Both the position numbers and the translations under genes were made by a program. From assembly GCF_001598555.1 (NCBI RefSeq), contig NZ_BCZE01000039.1, forward strand, positions 1 through 64,000: 64,000 nucleotides of DNA, given 5' to 3'. This document shows positions 43,401 through 50,942 of this stretch, piece after piece. The notes under the pieces are model-generated. The model was not told the origin of the DNA and did not search any database. It saw only the letters and a list, made by a program, of their open reading frames with translations. Source of the DNA: Novosphingobium rosa NBRC 15208 (GTDB lineage: Bacteria > Pseudomonadota > Alphaproteobacteria > Sphingomonadales > Sphingomonadaceae). Numbering within the stretch: the first letter of the stretch is position 1; every line of letters begins with the position of its first letter.

Positions 43401-44015
43401 GCCTCGGCCAATGGCGCGCGCAGCTATGGCGCGCTGATGTCGCAGGGCTCGCCTGCCGGAGGCCGCGCCAATGCCGTGATGGCCTGCATGGTCGAGAGCG
43501 TTCAGAAGCGCAAAACCAAGCGCGGCAAGGACTTTATCATGGCGGAGTTTTCGGACTCTTCCGGCCAGTTCTCGGCCTCCTGCTTCGAGGAATCGCTGGT
43601 CGAGCCCTTCCTGAACTGGGCCAAGGAAAGCACCTGCATCCTGCTGACCGTGGAACTCGACAGCCCCAGCCCGGAAGAGCCCCCCCGCGTCACCATCCGC
43701 GGCGGCCAGCCTTTGAGCGAGGTGCGCAATGCCGCGCGCATGATGCTGAAGATCGAGGTGTCGCAGCCCGAGGCCTTCGTGCAACTGGCGACGATCTTGC
43801 CGCGCGTGGGCGCTGGCGAAGGGTCTGGCGCGAGCGCCAGGGGCGAGGTGGTCGCAACGCTGAAGACCGGCGATCCGGTGCAGCCGCAGTTGCGCCTGGG
43901 TCAGGATTTCGCGCTGGACGGCGATCTGGTCGAGGTGATCGCGGCAATCGAGGGTGTGACGGTGCTGTCGTTTGCGCCTCAGCGGGGGCGGGCGCAGTTG
44001 CGGTTGGTCGCCTAA
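40407..44015 (+). CDS. dnaE: DNA polymerase III alpha subunit
   Basis: The 1202-residue DnaE1-type replicative polymerase has an N-terminal PHP domain (about 1-280), the Pol3 palm with catalytic PDFDIDFCETRRGEV (about 430-445) and GPGRGSGAGSLVAWAL, fingers, tandem helix-hairpin-helix (about 870-930) and an OB-fold (about 1000-1100). It synthesises both strands in the Pol III holoenzyme. The first PHP motif reads FVPLRIYSSF, so the two metal-binding His residues of PHP proteins (HxH) are replaced. This argues against PHP-dependent proofreading. Repeat copy 12 precedes it and copy 13 follows. Confidence 0.97.
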   Translation: MASYSPFVPLRIYSSFTMLDGAIDPKAIAKLAKTRGFPAIAITDKNGLYAAPAFSSACKDAGIQPIVGTALAIARPEGRNVSGAFGPAAPTLDWLVLLAQNEAGWLNLCHLVSQAHLERPLEYEPHVPLAAMEGHTEGLICLTGAGDGAVTRLIAEGQHGAAERYLDALQVYFPERLYIEIARRGNEAEDGAEDAVVDLAYARDLPLIATNPAHFADPGGFAAHDSMLCIANSTHVDAVDRPRSSKEAWVKPAPVMEHAFADLPEAVANTLVVAQRCAYIPPKRKPLLPSLAGDKEGEARMMVDLSRAGLAKRLAPYWPGVDEPTLDAALAKQGEERVAAYEALRPLGVEESFFEYADRLDFETGIINRMGFAGYFLIVADFIQWGKQNDIPVGPGRGSGAGSLVAWALTITDLDPLKLGLLFERFLNPERVSMPDFDIDFCETRRGEVIRYVQAKYGADHVAQIITFGKLKARAVLRDTGRILQMSYGQVDRLTKMVPNHPTDPWTLERALNGVPELHREYTNDPEVKRLVDLAMQLEGMPRNSSTHAAGVVIGDRPLAQLVPLYRDPRSDMPVTQFDMKYVEDTGLIKFDFLGLKTLSVLRKAVDLLGKRGITIDLGALAWDDADVYTLLQRGDTVGVFQLESEGMRRTLAAVKPTNFGDIIALVSLYRPGPMDNIPLFGRRKNGLESIEYPHEKLSVILAETYGIFVYQEQVMQAAQILAGYSLGDADLLRRAMGKKVQAEMDAQRLRFVEGCKANSDIPAAKANELFDLIDKFAGYGFNKSHAAAYALLAYQTAWFKAHYPHEFYAAAMCFDMHQSEKLAIFVDDMRRNGFAIAGPCMNHSEAEFTVEETSDGYAVRYALAGIRNVGEKAMEQVVAEREANGLFKDLEDLFTRVPYGSLNRRALEGLASSGAFDMLEPNRAKVMANADMLLACADEAERTRTSGQGGLFGSDGDTAALRLIETPAWSRMDQMGKERENFGFYFAAHPVAQWHAIASANGARSYGALMSQGSPAGGRANAVMACMVESVQKRKTKRGKDFIMAEFSDSSGQFSASCFEESLVEPFLNWAKESTCILLTVELDSPSPEEPPRVTIRGGQPLSEVRNAARMMLKIEVSQPEAFVQLATILPRVGAGEGSGASARGEVVATLKTGDPVQPQLRLGQDFALDGDLVEVIAAIEGVTVLSFAPQRGRAQLRLVA

Positions 44016-44038
44016 GGAAAGCTTGAAGGAAGAGACGT

Positions 44039-44272
44039 GCGAGGGGTTCCCCCCTCGCGCTCCCATAACGTCTTCCGACGCAAGGGCAGTCGTCCCCAAT
44101 CATCGCGCTCAGCCTATCCACCTGCACAAGACAAAGCGCCGCAGGCGGTCATGCCCAACCTTCAGCGCTGTCTGTGGAGTTTTCATGCCTGCGGCGCGGC
44201 AATCTGGGCGCCTTGGCCGAACCCGATGCGCAACGAAGACATTAAAGGGAGCGCGAGGGTTATGACCCTCGC
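44039..44272. repeat. Palindromic intergenic repeat, copy 13 (type 1 to type 2)
   Basis: The full-length copy lies between the convergent dnaE and radical SAM genes, 23 and 17 bp from the two stops. The left hairpin is GCGAGGGGTTCCCCCCTCGC. The right is GCGAGGG-TTATGA-CCCTCGC. The central hairpin is GCGCCGCAGGC / GCCTGCGGCGC. The type-2 side reads GGCCGAACCCGATGCGCAAC. Confidence 0.9.
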
Positions 44273-44289
44273 ATGTCTCGTTTAAACCT

Positions 44290-45372
44290 TTAAAACAACC
44301 GCATCTGCCCATCCCTTTCCGGCGCCACGAACTGGGAGCAATCCAGTTCAATCCGCCCCCGCTCCATCCCCAGCCGCGCCATCGCCTTGCGAAACCGCGC
44401 TCGCGTCAGATCCGGCCACACGCCTTGCGGCTTCATGCGGCTATGGAAGTTCGGATCATTATCGCGCCCACCCCGGATCTGGTTGATGATCGACATGACC
44501 TTGGCGGCGCGCTCGGGGAAGTGCGCGTCCAGCCACTCGCGGAACAAGGGCGCGACTTCATGAGGCAGGCGCAGCATAATCCAGTTGGCGCTGCGCACGC
44601 CGCGCTCTGCGGCCTGTTCGAGGATACGCTCGATCCAGTCATCGGTGATGGCGGGGATCACGGGTGAGACGTTGATATGCGCGGGAACGCCTGCCTCCAC
44701 CAGCGCGCCCAATGCGGCCAGCCGCTTCATCGGCGTTGCAGCGCGCGGCTCCAGCTTGCGTGAGAGGGCAGCATCGAGGCTGGTGACCGAAATCGCCACA
44801 GCGGTCAGCTTGCGCGCGGCGAGTTCGCGCAGCAGGTCCAGATCGTCCAGCACCCGGTCGGATTTGGTGGTGATGGTGACGGGGTGGCGCACCTCAAGAC
44901 ACAGTTCGAGGATCTGGCGCGTCAGGCGGTAGCGTTTCTCGATGGGCTGGTAGGGATCGGTGTTGGTGCCCATGGCGATGGGGGCGGGGCGGTAGCCGCG
45001 CGCGGCCAGCGTGCGGCGCAGCAGCCTGGCGGCCTGCGGTTTCACAAAGAGCTTCGTCTCGAAATCTAGCCCCGGCGAGAGGTCGAGATAGGCGTGGGTG
45101 GGCCGGGCAAAGCAATAGATGCAGCCATGCTCGCAACCACGATAGGCATTGATCGAGCGATCAAAGGGCACATCGGGCGACTGGTTGAACGACAGGATCG
45201 TGCGCGCGGCCTCCTCGGTGACCGTGGTGGGCAGGCGCGGCAGCTCCTCCTCCAGCGCAACGCGGGTGTCCAGCCAGTCGCGGTCCACCTCGCGCTCGGG
45301 CAGGGCGAAACGCGTGCTGGTCGCGCCCGAAACGGCGCCACGTCCGCGCGGAGCAGGAGGGGAAACGGCCAT
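44290..45372 (-). CDS. PA0069-family radical SAM protein (spore photoproduct lyase-like)
   Basis: The 360-residue protein has the radical SAM cluster motif CEHGCIYCFARP (CxxxCxxC, about residue 75), a barrel with VTITTKSDRVLDDLDLLREL and SVTSLDAALSRKLEPRAATPMKRL, and the C-terminal region typical of COG1533 proteins. Members are annotated as putative DNA repair photolyase-like enzymes without a proven substrate. A LexA-type box lies 12 bp upstream of the ATG at 45372, consistent with a DNA damage role. The longer ORF to 46119 reads across that box and the divergent gene and is rejected. Confidence 0.88.
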   Translation of the reverse strand: MAVSPPAPRGRGAVSGATSTRFALPEREVDRDWLDTRVALEEELPRLPTTVTEEAARTILSFNQSPDVPFDRSINAYRGCEHGCIYCFARPTHAYLDLSPGLDFETKLFVKPQAARLLRRTLAARGYRPAPIAMGTNTDPYQPIEKRYRLTRQILELCLEVRHPVTITTKSDRVLDDLDLLRELAARKLTAVAISVTSLDAALSRKLEPRAATPMKRLAALGALVEAGVPAHINVSPVIPAITDDWIERILEQAAERGVRSANWIMLRLPHEVAPLFREWLDAHFPERAAKVMSIINQIRGGRDNDPNFHSRMKPQGVWPDLTRARFRKAMARLGMERGRIELDCSQFVAPERDGQMRLF

Positions 45373-45383
45373 GGGCTCAATGT

Positions 45384-45398
45384 GAACAAAGAAAGAAC
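45384..45398 (-). promoter_or_regulatory. LexA (SOS) box, alphaproteobacterial GTTC-N7-GTTC type
   Basis: On the minus strand GTTC TTTCTTT GTTC matches the direct-repeat LexA site of Alphaproteobacteria exactly. It lies 12 bp before the radical SAM start and 82 bp before the divergent arylamine N-acetyltransferase start. Binding here would block the radical SAM promoter. Confidence 0.75.
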
Positions 45399-45480
45399 AA
45401 ATGTCAAGCTGCCCTACATTGACAGGCGCCGGCAGCAGGCGGATAGAGCCGGGAACACGCTGGCGCAGGACAGGAATCTT

Positions 45481-46350
45481 ATGGAAAATCAGGCCATGCT
45501 CGATGCCTATCTCACCCGCATTGGCGTGACCGAAAAGCCCATGCCCGATGCCGCCGGTCTGGAGGTTCTGCAGCGCGCCCACCGCCTGTCGATCGGCTTC
45601 GAGAATCTCGATGTGATGCTGGGCCGCGCGATCCGCATCGACCTGCCCAGCATTGCCGACAAGCTGATCGCGCGCCGCCGGGGCGGCTATTGCTTCGAGC
45701 ACAATGCCCTGCTGGGTGCGATGCTGACCGCGCTGGGTTTTGCCGATCGCCCGCTGCTGGGTCGCGTCTGGCTGGGCGGCGACTGGCCCGCCGAGCCCGC
45801 TGCCATCCCGCCCCAGACCCATACCTTCCGCCTCACCGCCATCGCGGGAGCGCCGTGGATCGCCGATGCCGGTTTCGGTGGTTCCTATGTACCACCGCTG
45901 CCCCTCGCCGATGGCGCTCAGGCGGCCACGCCGGATGGTGCGCTCCATCGCCTGCGCCGGGTCGGGGCCGATGGGGCGGCAGAGGGCGAATGGCTGCTGG
46001 AGCGCGCCGGGCCCGCCGGTACCACCGATGGCCGGGCGCATGCTCACGATGCCTTTCAGCCGCAATACAGCTTTTCGCTGGCGCAGGTGGCGCCGGTCGA
46101 TCTGGAGCTTTCCAATCACTGGACCTTCACCCGCGCTGGCACGCGTTTCACCAGTGCCTGTCTTGCTTCCATCGTATTGCCCGATGGGTTTGCCTCACTG
46201 AGTGGGCGGCGGTTGAACGTGCATCAGGGCGGGGTGGGGGAGGTTCGCGAGATCGGCACTGCCGCGGTGTGGCGGGAGGTGCTGGGGGATCTGTTCAGGA
46301 TTGATCTGGGGCTGGAAGAGGCTGAAAGGCTTTTTGATTTAGGGGTTTAG
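45481..46350 (+). CDS. Arylamine N-acetyltransferase
   Basis: The 289-residue NAT has the Cys-His-Asp triad: Cys71 in RRGGYCFEHN, His in THTFRLTAI and Asp in IADAGFGGSYVP. The N-terminus follows the family (YLTRIGVTEKPMPDAAGLEVLQRAHRLSIGFENLDVMLGR). It transfers acetyl from acetyl-CoA to arylamines and hydrazines and is common in aromatic-degrading Actinobacteria and Proteobacteria. The in-frame ORF extends to 45094 antisense to the radical SAM gene, but similarity begins at MENQAMLDAYL, so ATG 45481 is used. Confidence 0.93.
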   Translation: MENQAMLDAYLTRIGVTEKPMPDAAGLEVLQRAHRLSIGFENLDVMLGRAIRIDLPSIADKLIARRRGGYCFEHNALLGAMLTALGFADRPLLGRVWLGGDWPAEPAAIPPQTHTFRLTAIAGAPWIADAGFGGSYVPPLPLADGAQAATPDGALHRLRRVGADGAAEGEWLLERAGPAGTTDGRAHAHDAFQPQYSFSLAQVAPVDLELSNHWTFTRAGTRFTSACLASIVLPDGFASLSGRRLNVHQGGVGEVREIGTAAVWREVLGDLFRIDLGLEEAERLFDLGV

Positions 46351-46361
46351 GAAAAGAAAAT

Positions 46362-46538
46362 GCGAGGGGGGTATCCCCCTCGCGCTCCCAGAACGTCTTC
46401 CGACGACAGGGCAGTGGCGCCGAAGCAAAGCGCCCAGCCTCTCCGACTGCGTAAACTGGAGCGCCGCAGGCAGGTCATGGTCGATAGGCTGCGCTGACGT
46501 TTTTAAAGCCTGCGGCGCAGCAAATCGGGCGCCCTCGC
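46362..46538. repeat. Palindromic intergenic repeat, copy 14 (type 1, right end deleted)
   Basis: The left end is type 1 (GCGCTCCCAGAACGTCTTCCG) with hairpin GCGAGGGGG-GTAT-CCCCCTCGC. The central hairpin GCGCCGCAGGC / GCCTGCGGCGC is present. The type-2 half is deleted so that the outermost CCCTCGCATTTCC is joined almost directly to the centre. It lies between convergent genes, 11 and 12 bp from the stops. Confidence 0.85.
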
Positions 46539-46550
46539 ATTTCCTCTGCT

Positions 46551-47090
46551 TCAAACTTCCTTCAACCGGGGCATCAGCTCGACAAAGTTGCAGGGCCGGT
46601 TCCGGCTGTCGAGTTGCTCGTCCAGGATGCGATCCCAGCCGTCTTTCACGGCGCCGTTCGATCCGGGCAGGGCGAAGATATAGGTTCCCTCCGCCACCAC
46701 GGCCATCGCGCGCGACTGCACGGTGGAGGTGCCGATGGTGGTGTAGCTGATCCAGCGGAACAGCTCGCCGAAGCCGGGGATGTCCTTGCCCGCAAAGGTG
46801 GCGATCACATGAGCCAAGGCCTCGGGCGTCACGTCGCGCCCGGTCAGGCCGGTGCCGCCGGTGGAGATCACGCAATCGACATCGGGGTCACGCACCAGAT
46901 CCGCCAGCGTCCCCGCCAGCAGGATCGCATCCTCGCGCAGGATCGCGCGCGAGACCAGCTTGTGGCCCTTGCCCGTGATCCGCTCGGCAAGGATATCGCC
47001 TGAGGTGTCATTCTCCGCCGTGCGCGTGTCCGACATGGTCAGCAGGGCGATGTTGATTGGCTTGAAGGCTCGCGTCTCGTCGATGGCCAC
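46551..47090 (-). CDS. moaB: Molybdenum cofactor biosynthesis protein MoaB
   Basis: The 179-residue MoaB/MogA-fold protein has INIALLTMSDTRTAENDTSGDILAERI and the molybdopterin-binding motif CVISTGGTGLTGRDVTPEAL, plus EGTYIFALPGSNGAVKDGWDRIL. MoaB-type proteins adenylylate molybdopterin in moco synthesis or are its close relatives. It lies 4 bp downstream of slt and is presumably co-transcribed. No other moa genes are in the window. Confidence 0.93.
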   Translation of the reverse strand: MAIDETRAFKPINIALLTMSDTRTAENDTSGDILAERITGKGHKLVSRAILREDAILLAGTLADLVRDPDVDCVISTGGTGLTGRDVTPEALAHVIATFAGKDIPGFGELFRWISYTTIGTSTVQSRAMAVVAEGTYIFALPGSNGAVKDGWDRILDEQLDSRNRPCNFVELMPRLKEV

Positions 47091-47094
47091 CGGA

Positions 47095-48948
47095 TCAGTT
47101 CCTGTCCGCGACCTGCGTGGTGGTCGTGGTGGCAGGCCAATCCTTGGCGGCCACGCGGACGCCCTTGCTGCCCGAGAGTTCGGGGAAGGTGGGCCACATG
47201 CCCTGCGCCATCACCACGCGGCTTTCCGAGCCCGCTCCGGCCTGGCGCTCATACATCCAGTAGTTGCGCAGCACGGTGGCGACATAGCCGCGCGTTTCCC
47301 AATAGGGCACCGATTCCATCCACAGCAGCGGATCGCCATTGTCATGAATCTGGGTGTTCCAGCGCGACACCGGCAGCGGCCCGGCATTGTAGGCGGCGAT
47401 CACCTTGGGCAGCAGGCCCTGCGTGGCCGCGTTCGATTTGAGCGCTTCAAGATGCTCCTGCCCGAAGGCGAGGTTGATCTCGGGCCGGGTCAGATCGGTG
47501 ACATTGCCCGAGACGCCCAGATAGGCGGCATGGTCGCGCGCGGCGGCGGGCATGATCTGCATCAGCCCGCGCGCGCCCGCGCCGCTCACGACATTGGTGC
47601 GGAACGCCGATTCCTGAAGCGTATGGGCGAACAGCAGCGCCGGATCGACCTTCCAGCCGGTGGCCGGAGTCCATTTGGGCGTGGGATAGCGGCTGGCGGG
47701 GGTCGGGCTGCTGTTGCTGGGCGCGTTATAGGCCATCCACAGCTGGGTGCCGGGCAGCCCCAGATCGCGGGCAAGGCGGGAAAGCTGCTGATACTGGCCG
47801 GGCGCGCCGATGCGGGCCTGATAGCGCAGCACATCGTCGGCCAGACCATCCTCGCCGACCTCGGCCAGACCCACGGCGACGCGCACATTGGGCGTATCGC
47901 GCAGGTTCTGCCAGTCGGCGGCGGTGAAATCGGGCAGGGCGTGGGTGCCGGGCATCTTCAGCCCCAGCTGCTCGGCGGCCAGCATGCCATAGAGCGTCTC
48001 ATCGGCGCGCGCGGCGGAGCGCAGCGCGGCGGCGGCCTGCTCGGGCTGGCGGCAGCGCACGAAAGCGCGCGATTCCCAGTAGTAAGCCGCAGCGATCAGC
48101 TCCTGATTGCCGCCGGTTTTCGCGGCCTCGGCAAAGGCGGGAACGGCCTGCTGGCAGGCGCCCTGACGCCATGCGGCCAGCCCCGCTGTCCACCATGCCT
48201 CGCCCACCCATGCGCCGCGGGTAGCGGCATTGGGGTCCTGCGCGGCGGCGATGGCCTGCGCATAGGCCTCATTGTCCTGATTGTTGATGTAATAGGCCCA
48301 GGCGACCTTGTCGCGCCATTCGGCCCGCGCCTCGCTGCTGAGGGTGGCGTCCACCCCGTCGAGCAGCTGCTTGGCGCCCGCCGTATCGTTGATCTTGATG
48401 CGATCATTGATGCTGCCGGCAACCGTGGCGGGCATGGTGTTGTCCGCAACCGAGCGAGGGCGGGTGCGGCGCGGCGCGCTGGGCCATGCCACCAGCTGCT
48501 GCGCCGAGGGCAAGGCGGGCAGGGCCGCGCCGCCGCGCCTGGCGGCCAGCGATTCGATCTGTTCGGCCTCGGGCAGGGTGGTGCCGCTGGCCAGCCACTG
48601 GTTGAGCGCATCAAGCTCGATGCGCGGGCTGCCGGGGGCGAGGTAATATTCGGCGCGCAGCACATTATGCAGAGGGCCATCGGGGCGCGTGTCCAGCATC
48701 TGGCGCAAGGTTGCCCAATCCTGCCGCTTCAGCGTGGCGAAGGCGTCCTTGTACCAGCTGCGCTCATCCTCGGAGAGGACTTTCGGCACGGAGGAACGCG
48801 CGGAGCGGCCCATGAAATATTCGGCGGCGGCGGAATTCGCCTGAGCCAGACCGGGCAGGGCCAGACAGGCCAGTGCCAGCGCCGTGCCCGCGCTTTTGCG
48901 CAAGCTGCCGCGCAAGCCAGAATGTGCCGTCATTGAGCCCCGCTTCAT
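47095..48948 (-). CDS. slt: Soluble lytic murein transglycosylase
   Basis: The 617-residue protein has a signal peptide (about 1-36, ending LALPGLAQA), an extended superhelical all-alpha domain (about 40-430) and a C-terminal lysozyme-like SLT domain (about 450-590). The catalytic Glu is in LLFAHTLQESAFRTN, followed by GARGLMQIMP and NLAFGQEHL. It cleaves peptidoglycan glycan strands forming 1,6-anhydromuramyl ends in the periplasm. ATG 48948 or 48933 could be the start, and both keep the signal peptide. It heads slt-moaB and follows the UDG-like gene on the same strand by 72 bp. Confidence 0.93.
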   Translation of the reverse strand: MKRGSMTAHSGLRGSLRKSAGTALALACLALPGLAQANSAAAEYFMGRSARSSVPKVLSEDERSWYKDAFATLKRQDWATLRQMLDTRPDGPLHNVLRAEYYLAPGSPRIELDALNQWLASGTTLPEAEQIESLAARRGGAALPALPSAQQLVAWPSAPRRTRPRSVADNTMPATVAGSINDRIKINDTAGAKQLLDGVDATLSSEARAEWRDKVAWAYYINNQDNEAYAQAIAAAQDPNAATRGAWVGEAWWTAGLAAWRQGACQQAVPAFAEAAKTGGNQELIAAAYYWESRAFVRCRQPEQAAAALRSAARADETLYGMLAAEQLGLKMPGTHALPDFTAADWQNLRDTPNVRVAVGLAEVGEDGLADDVLRYQARIGAPGQYQQLSRLARDLGLPGTQLWMAYNAPSNSSPTPASRYPTPKWTPATGWKVDPALLFAHTLQESAFRTNVVSGAGARGLMQIMPAAARDHAAYLGVSGNVTDLTRPEINLAFGQEHLEALKSNAATQGLLPKVIAAYNAGPLPVSRWNTQIHDNGDPLLWMESVPYWETRGYVATVLRNYWMYERQAGAGSESRVVMAQGMWPTFPELSGSKGVRVAAKDWPATTTTTQVADRN

Positions 48949-49020
48949 CCTTGAGATGCCTGTCCTTAACGTCACGATTGCGCGGGAGCGATCCATTGGC
49001 CCGCGCTACCGTGTGAATGT

Positions 49021-49869
49021 CTAGTCTTGCCAGTTCAGCCAGTGGTGCCAGAACACCGCCTTGGCGCGCGGACGCTCAAGCATGGTGGCCAGGTCCGGCA
49101 TTGCCATGATCGAGGGCGCGGGAGCGGAGTCGAGCTTTCCGTGGGAATTCCCTGCTCCATCTTGGTTAACAGAAGGTAAAACGGCAGGGTTTTGCGGCAG
49201 ATTGTGGCCCAGCAGCGGCAGAATGTTGCCACCAAAGGCAATAATCCGCCGAGGCGCCGCCAGCGCGACATGATGGCGCAGCACGCCTCCGAGTCCCTGC
49301 GCATTGAGCGCGGTCCAGTCGGGATGCGGCATATGGCGCGGCAGGGCGGCGGCGAGGCGGATGCTCTCTTCGGCCAGCCCCATGGTGGCCAGCATGGCGC
49401 GCAGCAAAGCGCCTTGCGGACCGGACAGCAATTGCCCGGCGGCGGCATCGCCGTCCTCGGGCTGGGGGACCAGCACCATCAGCGGCGCTTGCGTGGGCCC
49501 CTTGGCGGCGATGCGCCCCTCGACATGGCCGCTGTCGAGCGAAGGTTCCTGCAGCCACCAGCTGTCGAAAGCGGCCAGATCCTGCGGGAGGCTACTGGTG
49601 TCGCCGCCGATGCGGGCCGCCTGCTCGGTGGTCTCCGCAACCGGTGTTTTGGCGGCGGCGATGGCCTCGGCGAAGGCGGCTGGGAGGGGTGTCGCGGCGC
49701 GCTGGGGCGCGGCGGCGGGGTCGCGCTTTTCGGCGAGCCAGGTGACGGGTTCGTCGGTGAAGAGGGTGTCCACCCCGGCCTCGCCCCACCAGTCGAACGC
49801 GCCAGCGATCTGGGAGGCGATCTGGGCGCCCAGGGGCGCGGGGGTGGAAGGGGCGGTGTGCATCGTCAT
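49021..49869 (-). CDS. Degenerate uracil-DNA glycosylase-like protein
   Basis: The 282-residue protein has a low-complexity N-terminal half (about 1-120) and a C-terminal domain with the outline of family-4 UDG. It includes LMVLVPQPEDGDAAAGQLLSGPQGALLRAMLATMGL, where active enzymes have a GExPGxxED motif, and RRIIAFGGNILPLLG where they have VxLGxxA. The C-terminal HPS-type substrate loop is not recognisable (MPDLATML). The catalytic residues therefore look lost and the function is open. It is probably transcribed with slt and moaB. Confidence 0.65.
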   Translation of the reverse strand: MTMHTAPSTPAPLGAQIASQIAGAFDWWGEAGVDTLFTDEPVTWLAEKRDPAAAPQRAATPLPAAFAEAIAAAKTPVAETTEQAARIGGDTSSLPQDLAAFDSWWLQEPSLDSGHVEGRIAAKGPTQAPLMVLVPQPEDGDAAAGQLLSGPQGALLRAMLATMGLAEESIRLAAALPRHMPHPDWTALNAQGLGGVLRHHVALAAPRRIIAFGGNILPLLGHNLPQNPAVLPSVNQDGAGNSHGKLDSAPAPSIMAMPDLATMLERPRAKAVFWHHWLNWQD

Positions 49870-49972
49870 GATTCTGTCGCAGAGCCTTGACGGGGTGGGC
49901 GGGAAAACTCAACCCGGCAAAAGCCCCAAAGCGCCGGATGGCGTCGCGTTTGCGGGAGGCCGAGGGAACAAA

Positions 49973-50070
49973 GCGCCGCAGGCGGCAACCCTGCCTGACG
50001 CCGAACCGACGCGCAAGGATTGTGCGCCACCAAGGCTTCGCCGGTAGACGTCATGGGAGAACACCCTCGC
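49973..50070. repeat. Palindromic intergenic repeat, copy 15 (truncated, right half)
   Basis: Only the centre and the type-1 end remain: GCGCCGCAGGC then GCCTGACGCCGAACC, then GCCGGTAGACGTCATGGGA and CCCTCGCGTCTTCCC. The outer hairpin stem is broken. It lies in the divergent gap between the UDG-like gene and ispE, the only copy not downstream of a gene. The left boundary is approximate. Confidence 0.65.
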
Positions 50071-50124
50071 GTCTTCCCTTCTTCCCCCTTGCCCCTTTTC
50101 CCCCTTCAAGCCATGGCACGCCCC

Positions 50125-50940
50125 ATGACCATTCTCACTGAAACAGCCTATGCCAAGATCAACCTCGCCCTGCATGTGCGCGCACGCCGCGAGGATGGCT
50201 ATCACGAGCTGGAGACCTTTTTCGCCTTCGTCGACGCGGGCGACACGCTGACCGTCACCGAGGCCGAGACCGATTCGCTCAGCATCTCGGGCGAGTTCGC
50301 GCCGCTGCTGGCGCATGAGGAAGGCAATCTGGTGCTCGATGCGCTGGCGCTGCTGCCGCGCGCGAAGGGCTGGCATGTGGCGCTGGACAAGGCGCTGCCG
50401 GTGGCGGCGGGGCTGGGCGGCGGCTCGGCGGATGTGGGGGCGGTGTTCCGGCTGGCGCAGCGCACGTCCGGCCTTCCGGAAGGCTGGCAGCAGGCGGCGG
50501 CGAAGCTGGGCGCCGATGTGCCCGCCTGCGTGGAGAGCGTGGCGATGATCGGGCGCGGCACGGGCACCGATCTGGCCGCGGCTCCGGGCGATCTTCAGGG
50601 CTGCCCGGTGCTGCTGGTCAATCCGCGCGCGCCGCTGCCCACGGGGCCCGTGTTCAAGGCATGGGATCGCGTCGATCGCGGGGCGATGCCACAGGGCAGC
50701 GCGCGGGATGTGGCGCTGCAGGGCCGCAACGATCTGGAGGCGCCCGCCATCTCGATCTGCCCGCCGGTGGCCGATGTGCTGGCGGCGCTGGGGCGGACGG
50801 GGGCTTTCCTGTCGCGCATGTCGGGATCGGGCGCGACGTGTTTTGCGCTGTTCGATGATATCGCCGCGCGCGATGCCGCGCGTGATGCCATCGCGGCGGA
50901 ACAGCCCGGCTGGTGGCAGCTGGCGGGGCGCCTGCGTTGA
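50125..50940 (+). CDS. ispE: 4-diphosphocytidyl-2-C-methyl-D-erythritol kinase
   Basis: The 271-residue GHMP kinase has AYAKINLALHVRARREDGYHELET, the ATP-binding loop PVAAGLGGGSADVGAV and the C-terminal SRMSGSGATCFALFDD. It phosphorylates CDP-ME in the MEP isoprenoid pathway. ATG 50125 or 50113 (adding MARP) are both possible, with no clear ribosome-binding site for either. The N-formylglutamate amidohydrolase gene begins 2 bp after its stop. Confidence 0.95.
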   Translation: MTILTETAYAKINLALHVRARREDGYHELETFFAFVDAGDTLTVTEAETDSLSISGEFAPLLAHEEGNLVLDALALLPRAKGWHVALDKALPVAAGLGGGSADVGAVFRLAQRTSGLPEGWQQAAAKLGADVPACVESVAMIGRGTGTDLAAAPGDLQGCPVLLVNPRAPLPTGPVFKAWDRVDRGAMPQGSARDVALQGRNDLEAPAISICPPVADVLAALGRTGAFLSRMSGSGATCFALFDDIAARDAARDAIAAEQPGWWQLAGRLR

Positions 50941-50942
50941 GT

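Noticed and set aside
40332-44099. A 1255-codon open frame antisense to dnaE
   Set aside because: It mirrors dnaE, is His/Gln/Arg-rich without recognisable domains and results from GC-rich codon bias. The same holds for other long antisense frames over purF, korA, guaB, slt and the polyamine genes.
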